Source: Cryptomeria japonica (taxonomy: Eukaryota; Streptophyta; Pinopsida; Cupressales; Cupressaceae). Taken from it: 64,000 nucleotides of DNA. Numbering within the stretch: position 1 is the stretch's first letter; every line of letters starts with the position of its first letter. A program made the translations under genes and the position numbers. The notes beneath the pieces are model-generated. The model was given only the letters and a program-made list of their open reading frames with translations. It did not search any database and had not been told where the DNA came from. Where the stretch lies: NCBI RefSeq assembly GCF_030272615.1, contig NC_081411.1:831130160-831194159 (forward strand). The letters run 5' to 3'. Shown piece after piece: positions 45,945-57,159 of the stretch.

Positions 45945-46380
45945 TATTCATGATCACAACAACACAACCATGGAAACTATACTTTGATGGCTCATACACT
46001 AGACATGGCTTGGGGGCAGGCATCCTTTTATCACACCTCAAGGTGACAGCATCCCGAAATCTTACAGGCTCACCTTTCCATGCACAAACAACATAGTAGA
46101 GTATGAGGCCTTGATCACAAAACTCAGGCTAGCCATACAATGGAAATTAAAAGAACTGCAAGTATATGGCGACTCCCAACTGGTCATTCAACAAGCAACT
46201 GATGAGTATCAGACTAAAGATGACAAACTCATGCTGTACAAACAAATGGTGGACAAATTAAAGGCATCATTCACTACTATCACCTTTGAGCAGATACCAA
46301 GAGATCAGAATCGAGCTGCTGACGCTATGGCTACCATTGCATCTCTCCTAGATCTTCCACAGAATTCAACACGCTACTAG
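45945..46380 (+). pseudogene. pol: Element C second RNase H (aRNH-type)
   Basis: A second RNase H follows the first: WKLYFDGSYTRHGLGAGILL (Asp), a frameshift near 46090, VEYEALITKL (Glu), LQVYGDSQLVIQQA (Asp) and DQNRAADAMATIAS (Asp). The four acidic positions are kept. Dual RNase H is the defining trait of the Tat lineage of plant Ty3 elements. Confidence 0.9.
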
Positions 46381-47720
46381 TTCTTGGTAGAACAACTTTG
46401 GATCCCCGTTTATGATATCCCCGAATCCAAGATGATATGTCACCTTATGGGTTCTGAATCCCTGTGGTATGGTGAATTCTACACCTACCTCCGTGATCAG
46501 ACCCTTCCTCCTAACCAATTGAATAACCAACATAAAACCTTCATTTGCCAAACCGCTTGATATACCATTAGTACTGAAATCGTATACCGACGTAGTCTTG
46601 ATGGTACTCTCCTTCGATGTCTAGAATAGGATGAGATAACAAAGGCCTTGGAAGAGGTACATGAAGGAGTTTGTGGAACTCATGCAAGCGGTCTGTGACT
46701 TGCCAAGAAACTCCTGCGCATTGGATACTACTGGCCATCTATGGAAAAATACTCCTACTATTTTGTCAGAAAGTGCAAGAAATGCTAAGTTCATGGAGAC
46801 CTAATACATGCACCAGCTCAGGAATTGCAACCAATCACAACACTGTGGCCTTTTTGTCAATGGGGCCTTGACCTTGTGGGTAAAATTCATCCATCTTCAC
46901 CTAACGACCACAAATTCATTATTACTACCACCGAGTACTTCACCAAGTGGATCGAAGTTGTTCCACTTACCCAAGTCACTGGAAAGAAGATCGCCTCATT
47001 CCTCCTCAATTACACAATCTGTCGGTATGGTGTACCCATGTCCATCATCATAGATAACGGTCTTCCTTTCAAAAATCAGGATGTATGTGAACTCTGTGAG
47101 AAATTTCACATCCAACACCGCTTTTCCACTCCCTATTATCCACAAGGCAATGGTCAGGCTGAAGCATCAAACAAGAACATATTAAGAATCCTTAAGAAGA
47201 CAGTCAATGATGTTGGTCGTGATTGGCACGTTCAATTGAATCCAGCACTATGGGCATATCGAACTAGCATTCAACCCCTACAAGCGCAACTCGCTACTCA
47301 CTAGTCTATGGTGCAGAAGCCATCTTACCTATTGAGGTCGATACCATCACTATGGGTTTCCTTGCATAATCTAATAGATGATGAGGCCTATAGGGTATCA
47401 CGTCTCCAAGACTTAGAGCTACTTGATAAGAAACAACAAGCTGCATACAATCACCTCAAAGCCTATCAACAACGCATGAGCAGAAGCTATAATCATTGAG
47501 TTAGACATCATACATTTGAGGTAGGTGATCTTGTTCTTCGAGAGAATCCTCATAACCAACCAAACAAAGAACATCAGGGAAAGTTTGAATTGAATTGGCT
47601 GGGTCCATATGTTATCACTGCTGTCTTTGGGTCCGGGGCATATCAGTTGGCTACATTAGAAGGAGAACCGCTAGTAGATCTGATCAACAATATGCACCTC
47701 AAATGGTTTTATACATAAGC
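46381..47720 (+). pseudogene. pol: Element C integrase
   Basis: An HHCC-type N-terminus (EVHEGVCGTHASG ... VRKCKKC, 46655-46786) with a TAA after the last Cys, then CQWGLDLVGKI (first Asp), MSIIIDNGLPF (second Asp) and YYPQGNGQAEASNKN (Glu). The C-terminal part has FEVGDLVLRENP and GKFELNWLGPYVI, followed by HLKWFYT and stop. There is no chromodomain, consistent with Tat. Stops and at least three frameshifts are present. Confidence 0.92.
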
Positions 47721-50400
47721 TATATAGAGCATCAGGCTCCCATACATACCGACAAAAATACCAAAAAAATTCAGAAAAATGTCCTGAAGAAAATACAAAA
47801 ACATAAAAATAAGTAAAGCAAAATCATGCATCAAAACGGTGAACAACCACTCCGGTGGCACCTTGGATAAGTGTGATGGTGAAAACTTGGTAAACAGGTG
47901 CCACTCGTAATGGCTATGGCTCCATTATCTTTCAGACTTGTTGCGATCACATCCACTACATTCACTCATCCATCCGTCCAAACCATGGCTCGTTATTGAT
48001 CTTCAATTAAGGATAGTACTTCATGCGTCTTGCATCTTGCATTTTCATAGTCATATCTTAAACCTGGGGGCAATGCCCTTAATCTAGTTGATGGAAGTGG
48101 ATTCTACATTATCTTATGATTCATTGGGGTTCTTCATTCAAAACAATCAAGAAAAATACCAAAAACATTCAAAATCACAAAAACCAAAAACATCAGAAAA
48201 CATCGAAAATCACACAAAAACATGGCTCCACATTGTACATACTCATCTGAGCAGATACCAAACAAGCATTGAAAAATACTCGCACGATGATCACTTCTCA
48301 AAATCGACCAAACACTCAACATCAACACTCAAACTGTCTTCAACAAGGATGCATCCTTCCTTACCAAAACAAAGACAAGATGACATTTTTCTTTGAGAAG
48401 AAAATTCTGTTTAAGCTATTAAATACTTGGTTGATTTGTGGGTTATTCCTTTGTTTATATATATCAGGTTCCTACAACATTGTTTGTGTATTTTTTGCGA
48501 ATTCTTTCGATGAAGTACTAGGGCATGTACTAATGGTGTCTACATGGGAAGTTCACTAAGCTATGTGATCTTATGCAAAATGCAGTCATAGATCACTACG
48601 GCTTGCTGACTATAGCATATACCTCGAACATATGAGCATGAACCATTACCAAGGATCCATATTCTTTATTCTTTATGTATGCTGTCTGCTTACAGGTACA
48701 ATGCTCTTTCTTTGGTTCCTCCTACCTCATCCAAATTGGATAAAGGTTTTTGTCTCTTATTACGGTATGAACTTGTCTCAGGATATGATCAACCCAAGAT
48801 CAAGGAGGACGATCCAAGTCATGCATAAAAGGAGATGATCCTTGTCTGTTCCGCAAGCAATACTCAGGTCAACTTGACCCATTATATCAAGTTGTTTGTA
48901 TTAACTTGCTATATCAAAATCCATGTAAGGAATACTCAGGTCATCTTGAATCATTATGTCAAGTTGCTCGTATTTTCTTACATTTTTTTTAGCTCGATGA
49001 TGATTAATAAAGCACTATGGATTGTCATTTCATCTCATCTGTTTATATTGCATTCCATTGCATACTGTCCATCCATTTACTCATTTATTTACATAATTTT
49101 TGCATGCAAAGTGTGAACAAAGTTAAAAATGAGCAGTTCTGTGCAAACTGAGCCGGTTTTTGGATACAATCGCGATAGAGTACTCTGATACATCATCACG
49201 TGCATCATGCAAAGTCTCAAAAAAACCTTGCATTCATCTATCATCATCCCATCATCATTACATTTTAGTCGCATTGGCATTATTCTTTAGCCATTCATTA
49301 GCATGCATTTATTATCATTTAGTTTCACTTACCACATATATTTCACTCTCATTTGCTTACATTAGTATCATTATATCATTTCATTATTACACTCATGACA
49401 TTTAGATTCACTTGAACAAATAATTATACTTATTTTACATTTCCTACCATGATTACTCCTTACTATGCATTCATTTAAACATCTGTTAGTTGTCATCATT
49501 TATCATCATTTCCATACTTATGTATCATAAATTTGTTTAGATTTCCATAAATTGCATACATTCATTTATCTATTCAATAGTTAAAGTGCATTCATTCATC
49601 CATTTTATCTCACTTAGGATTCATTAGATTGCATTCATTATCCCTCTTAATTGCATTAAGGTGCAGTTATTTTATTAAGCATAAGTTGCATTAACATCAC
49701 ATTATCATTTTACTACATCATATTTGGGCATTTAGAATCATAAATATCATTTGTCTCACACATTGGCTCATACATTATAGCCTATGCATTCATTTAGAAA
49801 TCATCATTTAAACATTTGTACTTTACATTTGTTTATCCATGTTACATTTATTTTTAACCATCTAGATGCATATACATAAATAAATCATTCATTCAAAAGC
49901 ATTACATTAACATCATTGCATATCATTATCCCATCATTGTGCTAAAATAAAGTACAAACTACTATCTATACCATCATAAATCATCATTTTGTTATGCATA
50001 CATAAGCATCATGACATTGCATACATCAGGCATTCTATCCCAAAAACCATCAAAAGCACACATATATTAACCTGCATCCACATGATTAGCATCCAACATC
50101 ATACAAAAAATGCATATAGACATCATGTAAAGATAAATCATCATAAAAACATGCATATAGGAATCATCTCATAAACACATACATATAGCATAAAACAAAT
50201 ATCCATCTAAGCATAAATCACGAAATCACTATCAAGCATAAACATCCATAACATGTCATCAAAATACATATCATCACAAAAATATGGGATCTCCTCATAT
50301 ATATCATCTCATGTATCAGAGTACAATGAAGTCTACAAAATCGGCTACCAAGAGCCATCCAAGACAAAGTCCAAAATGACAATATCAAAATATATGAAAT
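47721..50400 (+). other. Long 3' untranslated region of element C
   Basis: It has no coding motif. 48140-48240 carries 'ataccaaaaacattcaaaatcac' type A-rich repeats common after integrase in plant Ty3 elements. 48540-49120 has a local duplication ('tactcaggtca..cttga..attat' at about 48862 and 48930). Confidence 0.6.
49150..50330. repeat. Low-complexity CATT/ATCAT-rich tract
   Basis: More than 1 kb dominated by cattcat, atcatca, gcatt and ttatcattt words, strongly depleted of G on the plus strand. It has no exact period, more like a decayed short-motif satellite. Confidence 0.7.
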
Positions 50401-50406
50401 GCTCTC

Positions 50407-52400
50407 TTAGATGGCACTTTGACTAGATGCTGCACCGCCATCACCACCTGCTCCCCCACTAGTCCCTACACCATCCAATCTATCTCTCCATGGAGGACCC
50501 ATCAAACCCCCACTAGCTCTTGCACCCCCTGACCTATCTCTCCGTAGAGGACCCATCACACCCCCACTGCTCTGCACCCTCTGAGACCGCTCTGATCTGG
50601 CTTGCCACATCTGTGAATAGCTCAGTGCTCACTGACTAGCTGGCACCACCTACTCATATAATCCCCGCCAATACTCTATCTCAGCCTGTGCTCGTCGGAT
50701 CTCCCTCATCACCTCCCTAGTAGGATCCTGTGCTCCTACTCCAACCCGGACTCACTCCTGTAGCTCTGCTAATCTCTCCATTGCACTATCCCTCTCCCAC
50801 AACACTACAGTCAGCTCTGACTCTCATGCAAATAGCTGCACATCTCTAGCTACCACCTCCGCCTCCAGATCCTCCACCTGTGTCTCAGTTGTTGTCAGTC
50901 GAGTTTGCAAATATGCTAGCATATGATCCCGAAGATCACCACCCCTTATCGCTCCCTCCCCGTATCCATAGGTGCCTCACCTGTAGCTCCCTTTCCAGTG
51001 GCTCCCTCCCCTCTATCCATCGGTATCTCCCTCTCCATAACTCGACCACCTAATCTGACTCCTCCCAGCATCAACGGTCCTTGTGATATCCGCAGTGGCA
51101 AACTGCCTCTCCCTCTCTGCTGGACTCGACCACCTAAGCCACCTCCACCATCTCCCCCTCTACCTCCACCATCCCCTCTACCTCTGCCATCTACCATCAA
51201 TCCTTGACCTCCTCTCCTTCTCCATCTCCGTCCCCTCTCCTCCTTAAAATTGAGAATCAGCTCTGTCAGATCTGATATCCACGGAATCAAATGAGCCACC
51301 ATATACTGCGTATACTCGTCCAATACCCCTGCATCTAGCACCCTCGATCGCATATCCCATGGCCTCACTTGTAACATCAAGGACTCTGACAATGCTTGAT
51401 CATAGGGTAGCACTAGCCCCCATGCATATCTCTCTCGTACCACTCTAGCATACTCCCCTGATCCCCTAGGCAATCCTTGCTGATGTCCAAACTGTCTCAT
51501 CACTCTGCCTGACACCTATCTCTCTACATGGTAGCATGTCCTCCCAATGAGGAATCAGGTCATGAATACATACGACAACGCTTCCGCATCCTCCTCCCAG
51601 GGCTCGCACTTTATATATGGTCTCCAAATAACTGCATCCATGTCATCCAGCGCCCGCCGCCACCACTCTAACTTCCCCAGGTGGGGCTGACTCATCATAC
51701 CACTATACATGAACATATATGGTTGGTCGACTACCTGAAATCTAAGACTTACTGGTCAAGTCACTGGTAAGTGCTCCTATGCCTATATATGCAGCAATGT
51801 CACTCCCAAGCCCCTCCCGCGGTACACTACCTCATGCAGCTCCAGATACAGGTGCGCTAACACGCACAGTCCCTAGGCAAATTAGGTCCCCTCTGTCATC
51901 ATCTGCTCAATAACCTGTCCCCAACCAATGACCAGACCATGTGATCGTCTATTAGGACATAGTAGCCCCCCAACAATCCCTAACAACACTACTGGTAATA
52001 GCTCGTACAAAGCAATGATATCCTCCCAGGCTATGGAGCCATCATCAATATAGACATCCTCATCAAAAAATCTCTGTACTGCCAAGGTACCCCATGCTCT
52101 GTCATAGGTGACTAGCTCCCCTTGAATCGGAATATGCAAGATGCGCCATACATCCTCTAATATCACCATCATCTCCCCCTACGCCAAGTGAAACGTGCAG
52201 GTCTCACTGTGCCAGCGCTCTGCTAAGGCTGTCATCAAACTGTGATTCATCTGAATCATGGGCATATACATAATGTCATACAACCCAGTCGCTGCAATGC
52301 AATCAATCTCAGCCTCTGTCAGCCAATTACGCAGCCCCTGTGTGGCGGGATGCCTCTCGTACAACTATAAGATGCACAGATCCTCCTACACAAGTGCATC
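50407..52400 (-). pseudogene. Antisense PMD-type ORF in the 3' region of element C
   Basis: On the strand opposite to gag-pol, one frame runs from about 52364 to 50946 (473 codons) with about nine stops but no frameshift. It reads YERHPATQGLRNWLTEAEID, then WHSETCTFHLA, stop, GEMMVILEDVWRILHIPIQG, the signature 'HLp.GEmt.tLeDv..llgLPi.G' of the aminotransferase-like plant mobile domain. Further on come LAHLYLELHEVVYRG, a region where two TAGs replace likely Trp codons, EWWRRALDDMDAVIWRPY, and a Gly/Arg-rich tail (RGRGDGGGRGGDGGGG). Antisense extra ORFs with PMD similarity have been described in plant Tat elements. The domain role is unknown. Confidence 0.8.
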
Positions 52401-53158
52401 AACCATTATCATCAGTTGTTTTGTTTCAAACTTTCTTAAGTTTAAACCTAGACTATCAACAGATACTTTGATCAATTATCTTCGGGTCTCAACAAGTAAG
52501 TAATCATGACACACCTAGACTTCAACAGACATTTATCCTAATGACCTAAGTCTCATCAAAGCTGCTATGGTTCAAAACAACTCTCATTCCACATCTCCAT
52601 CCATTCATCATTGGCATCCAGAGATTATCTGATCAAAACACAGGGGCATCTATTTTTCTACACAACCGCACTATTTCGCACACAAAAGCGCTCATTCCCT
52701 CCAAAAATGCTAATCGTCGGACTCACTCAAATTGGTGCTCTGCTATTGGTATCGGCATCTTGACTGCTGCTTGCTCCTCCAAAATGTCACTATCAGAGCT
52801 CTAAATTCACTATGATCGCGGTAACAAATGAACCTATTTTCACCCCTTTCTCCCCATATAAACCCTTCGCCATACCCCTAACTTTCCCCCGCTCACCGCC
52901 GTGGTCCCCGTGAACTTCCCGAGCCTCCCATTTCTCCATTTTATCCCCGATTTCTTCCATTTTTCACCAGTATTGCTAACTTCTTCTCTTCTATCACCCT
53001 GCCAATTTTCATTCTTTTTCGAGAGAGCGCCCGATTTTTCGAAATTTATCAGCCCATCTCTCGAGAGGGCATACCACCCATTAAATTAATATTTTATGGG
53101 GCATCTCTTCACACTTATTTTTCTTTCTTTGAAACGACACGATAAATCACACTGTCTC
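52401..53158 (+). other. Segment between the antisense ORF and the PPT
   Basis: No gene on the sense strand. It could hold the promoter or leader of the antisense ORF. A pyrimidine-rich stretch lies at 52850-53030. Confidence 0.45.
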
Positions 53159-53171
53159 AAAGAGGGGCAAA
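53159..53171 (+). promoter_or_regulatory. Polypurine tract of element C
   Basis: AAAGAGGGGCAAA directly before the 3' LTR. Confidence 0.88.
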
Positions 53172-54570
53172 TATAGTCACATAAATCTGTCTAGTTTAAT
53201 TAAATGAATATTTGCTATTTATTTGATTAAAAAACCCACTAGCCAACAGTTAATTAAATTAATTTATCTTCAAACATTCTCCTATTAATTAAATAAATTA
53301 TTAAATTTATTTTAATTAATTCATTATACCAAATTCACAAAATCAATTAAATGAATAAATCATATTTATTTTCATTTAATCCTCTTTTCCTCTTTTAAAT
53401 AAAATAAATAAAACATTTATTTAAATCATAAATTCCCCCCACTTGCATTTTCCTAGAAATGCAACTTGCACACATTTATTGAAATAAATTAATTTATTTT
53501 AAATAAAAATCTTATTTTCCCTCACCCACCAAATCCACTTGCATTCCTAAACCCCCTTCTAGATTCTTCTAACCCCTTCCTAATTAGCCTAATCCATCCC
53601 CTAATTATTGTTACAATCCTAAGCAACTTGAAGTCACTTCTCAAAGACTTCAAAGTCTTTGAAAAACATTAAATGCTTTGTGTGTTCAACAATTTAACTT
53701 CCAAAGTCTTCCAAAACTACTAAGGGCTCTTACATGACCCTTTATGGCTCTTACATAACCATTTATGGTTATTTCAACTTGCACTCATATGTCTCCTCAA
53801 ACATTTATTGCTTTGACCATGGTTATCCCTTTGCCTTTGCACAAGAGTTTATCCATTGGATAAAAGCTTTATTCTTTGAATAAAAAATTTATTCACTCAA
53901 CCCAACCTTGACCTTAACTCCCAAGTTAACTCTCAGGTCATGTCAAACATTTAATGCTTATTCCTTCTCATCTCAACCTATCTCACATCGATACTTGTCA
54001 TCTTGGGATTGGGTTGAAACCATCACATGGATTTAATATCATTCAATCCTGACCCTTGTTGAGATTACTCAATCTCAACTATCCATTGCTCCATTTTTCC
54101 TATAAATAGAGCCCATTTCTTCATAATCCAGATCTTGAAAAACTTGTATGCATCTAAGTTATAGAGAATTTTAGAGAGCATTTAGCATAAATAACCAATA
54201 TCTTGTCATCTTGGTTTAAAATAAATCATCTTAGCATCATAGCATCTAGTATTAGCTTTTTATTCACATTTAGAGTAAATACTTCAATCTCAAACCTCCA
54301 TAAGCATCCATAGTGCAAAAAGCTGTTGAGAGCTACACTAGTTTGGAACTTGGAGAGGAGAGGAGCAAAGGAGAAGGAGCTAAGAGCATGTTAGGAGGTA
54401 TTTGGAGATGCCTCATCATATTTACTTTCCTAGTTAAATATTCTCTCATGCTTTTAGTATCTCTTTTGATATGTCTGTTTAGAATAATCTTTTGTTGCTA
54501 ACACTAACATTTTGCTCTTGTGTGTGTGTTGTCATTGACCATATTTTCTAACCCTTTTTGCAGAGCGTTA
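53172..54570 (+). repeat. 3' LTR of element C
   Basis: 1,399 bp. It starts TATAGTC (G-to-A change from TGTAGTC) and ends GCGTTA, so both terminal dinucleotides have decayed by transitions. TATA box at 54101-54109. Confidence 0.92.
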
Positions 54571-55539
54571 GTTTCATATAAGAGAGAAGGAAACTTTGAA
54601 CATTAAAATCTTTTACCTCGAAAGTTGTAATGACGATCCGTCTGATGCCTTGGATTCTTCGTATCACATTCTACCGTGGTGCCAAGTTTCAAGCCTTAAT
54701 TAGGTGTTTAGGTTAGTTTTTGGAGCTAGTTTCAGGGGCTACTCAGGTGTTGTCAATCAAAGTTCAAGGTTGCAAAATATTAGAATTAATGAATATCCGC
54801 TCAAGTTTTCACACTTGGATGCGCCCACTCAATGTTTTAGAGCATTCTCAGCCAGTTAGTTGCAGGTAAATGAATTTTTTTTAATTGGGCCTACTAGGGG
54901 CCCGACTAATGACAACACCCAGTGAGGTTAGTTGAAACCCACCAAGAGAAATAAATATTATTTAAATTTATTCAATTTAAATAATATTGTATTTGATATG
55001 AAAAATTATTTTGGGAGGGGGATGGTGAAAATATTTCACAATGATTCATTAGAGCCCTAAAATATAAATTATAAGATTTGAATCATTTTAAATATTGACT
55101 CCAAGTATTTGTCAATATTAAATCAATGAGATTGCTACATGTTCTAAATGGCTTGGGTGCCTGTAAAAATTGGCTAAATCATTTTTGAGGATTTAGTAAA
55201 AAGGGAAGGAATCAAAGTTATTTAAATCCATAGTGATTTAAATATTGCATAGTCACAGATGTAGAAATTTAATAAATCATTTGAATTGCTTAGTTCTTTG
55301 TGGTGGTGGGCCCACAAAGTGCACAAGAAAAGGATTTAGACCTTGGGACTATTAAATTTTAAATTTTGCCCAAAGAATGAAAGCGCACAAAGACTATGCA
55401 GGTCAAGAAAAAGCAAGTTGGAGGGGGATTTTTCTTTTATCTCACGGTTGAGTGTTTGACCCGTGAGGAACCACATGGGATAAGCAACTAAGGGAAATTT
55501 ATCTCCCCACTGCCCCAGACGATGGTAGAAGGTAAATCC
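54571..55539. other. Flank between elements C and E
   Basis: It starts with the second TSD copy of element C. No ORF. It contains an AT-rich perfect hairpin (54954-54988). Confidence 0.5.
54954..54988. other. Perfect 15-bp AT-rich inverted repeat
   Basis: AATATTATTTAAATT and its exact complement AATTTAAATAATATT are separated by five bases (tattc). It could extrude as a cruciform. No TSD or MITE ends are seen around it. Confidence 0.6.
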
Positions 55540-56774
55540 TATTAGACAACTCAGATAACCGGTGGACAACTGAGAGGGGGGGGTGAATCACTTGTCGACA
55601 TATTAAATAACTTTAAGCATTAAAACCTTATTACCGGAATAGCAGATATAATAGTTAAGCACAAATATAAGTCACAAACCATTTACCAACCATCCACAAA
55701 AGATAACACCAAGATTTGTACCTAGAAAACCTGGTAAAGGGAAAAACCATGGTGGGAAGCCTACCCAAAATTAGATAATACTTCTGCAGTAAGTATGCGA
55801 TTACAAAAAAAGGGGCCTGCACATGTAGAAAGGCCAATAGCCTAGAGGGCACTGCTCATCATAAAAGGAGCCTCACTGACTACAAAATAAATCCAGACTA
55901 CAATCCAAAAAGAAGTGTGAACTGTAAGAATAACATCTCCTATGCCTGAGTATAGTTTTGGTTAAGCTCAGTTTCAGAGGTCTTAAACCTCTTTTAGCAA
56001 CCCAATTCAATCACCTATGATCAACCAAAACCTTTGCATATGATTACAACTTTATTCACACACAGATAATTGCATAACCCCTAAAACCATAAACCCATCA
56101 TCATAACCATAACATGATCTACAAAGAGATCTTACATCATATTTATACCACCCTAGGACCTAAACAATTAGGTCAGCCTCCTAAAAGATAATACAATAAA
56201 TTCATAACATAAATCCGCAATTCAATGATCAACCAAGTCGACCTAAGACCGAAACAACATAATCCAGTCAATAGATCCAACTGGTAACGCATCGATATCA
56301 TCCACCAACACGTTACATAAACCAATCCATAACCTAGCAGAATAAGATAGCATTAGGTCCAGTCCTAAATGCAACACCACTGATCAACATGAACATGAAC
56401 AAGATAACAAACAACATCCTAAAAGCCATCTAGAAGCTACACCAACACCACTTATCAAGTACATCAAAAGATCTTCAACAAAGCTCTGTCGACAAAACCC
56501 TTACCGGTGACCAAAAGACTTAATAGAACAAATGATAGCTCCTTAGTCATCAAATCTTGAACCAACTGATCGTGATACAAATCCAAATAGCATGAATGAC
56601 ATATCCTAACCAATTCCACAAACAAAATCATATTGGAGCATATCGGATCAATATCATAATCCAACCACTCTACCGGAACCTATCGAAAACCGGTAAACAA
56701 CCAAAACAGTCAGTGTTGCCATTAATAACAAAACATCAATGCAACACATAATCAATTCCTCTAATTTTCCAACA
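55540..56774 (-). repeat. 3' LTR of element E
   Basis: 1,235 bp. The low edge is TATTAGAC (TGTTAGAC in the other LTR) and the high edge is TTTTCCAACA. A G-run lies at 55574-55582 and the gggaaaaaccatggtggg block at 55739-55757. Confidence 0.88.
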
Positions 56775-57159
56775 ATCTCCCCCTTTAACATTGATGGCAA
56801 CACTAGATGCAAAAAACATCCAAGTGCCAAGAAATGCCAAACATGTCTCCCCCAAAGGAAGACAACCAACAATCTCCCATAAGATGATATTAAAATGAAG
56901 TTAACAAACTCCCCCTGTGAATGATATCCCTGTTAAGCTCTGATCTCTCCCCTTTGACTGATATTTTGTTAAGCTCTATTTTTCACATATATCTCTCCCC
57001 CTTTGACATCAATGCCAAAAATATGACATAAACATCAAAGAAAAATCATAAATCCCCTAAACCACATAGCTTACTACTCCCCCCGAGTAGTAGCACCAAC
57101 ACTTTGGAATGAATAGTAGCTCTATAAATGCATGCTAGACTGATGCTAATCAAAATCAA
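56775..57159 (-). other. 3' untranslated region of element E with repeated polypurine tracts
   Basis: The PPT adjoins the LTR (minus strand AAAGGGGGAGATT, 56775-56787). Further AAAGGGG(G)AGA-like tracts occur at about 56910, 56947, 56993 and 57076 on the minus strand. Confidence 0.75.

Larger units (their letters stand above)
34482..54570 (+). mobile_element. Element C: 20-kb Tat/Ogre-like Ty3 retrotransposon
   Basis: 20,089 bp with a perfect 5-bp TSD GTTTC (34477-34481 and 54571-54575). LTRs are at 34482-35914 and 53172-54570. The order is PBS, repeat-rich leader, ORF1, gag, protease, G-patch-like segment, RT, RNase H, second RNase H, integrase, long 3' region with an antisense ORF, PPT. 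The dual RNase H, extra 5' ORF and large size are Tat/Ogre traits. All coding parts are broken. Retroposon D sits in gag. Confidence 0.93.

Noticed and set aside
55540-55982. Possible solo LTR at 55540
   Set aside because: It is followed by PPT and a complete copia interior ending in a PBS and matching LTR at 61355, so it is the 3' LTR of element E.
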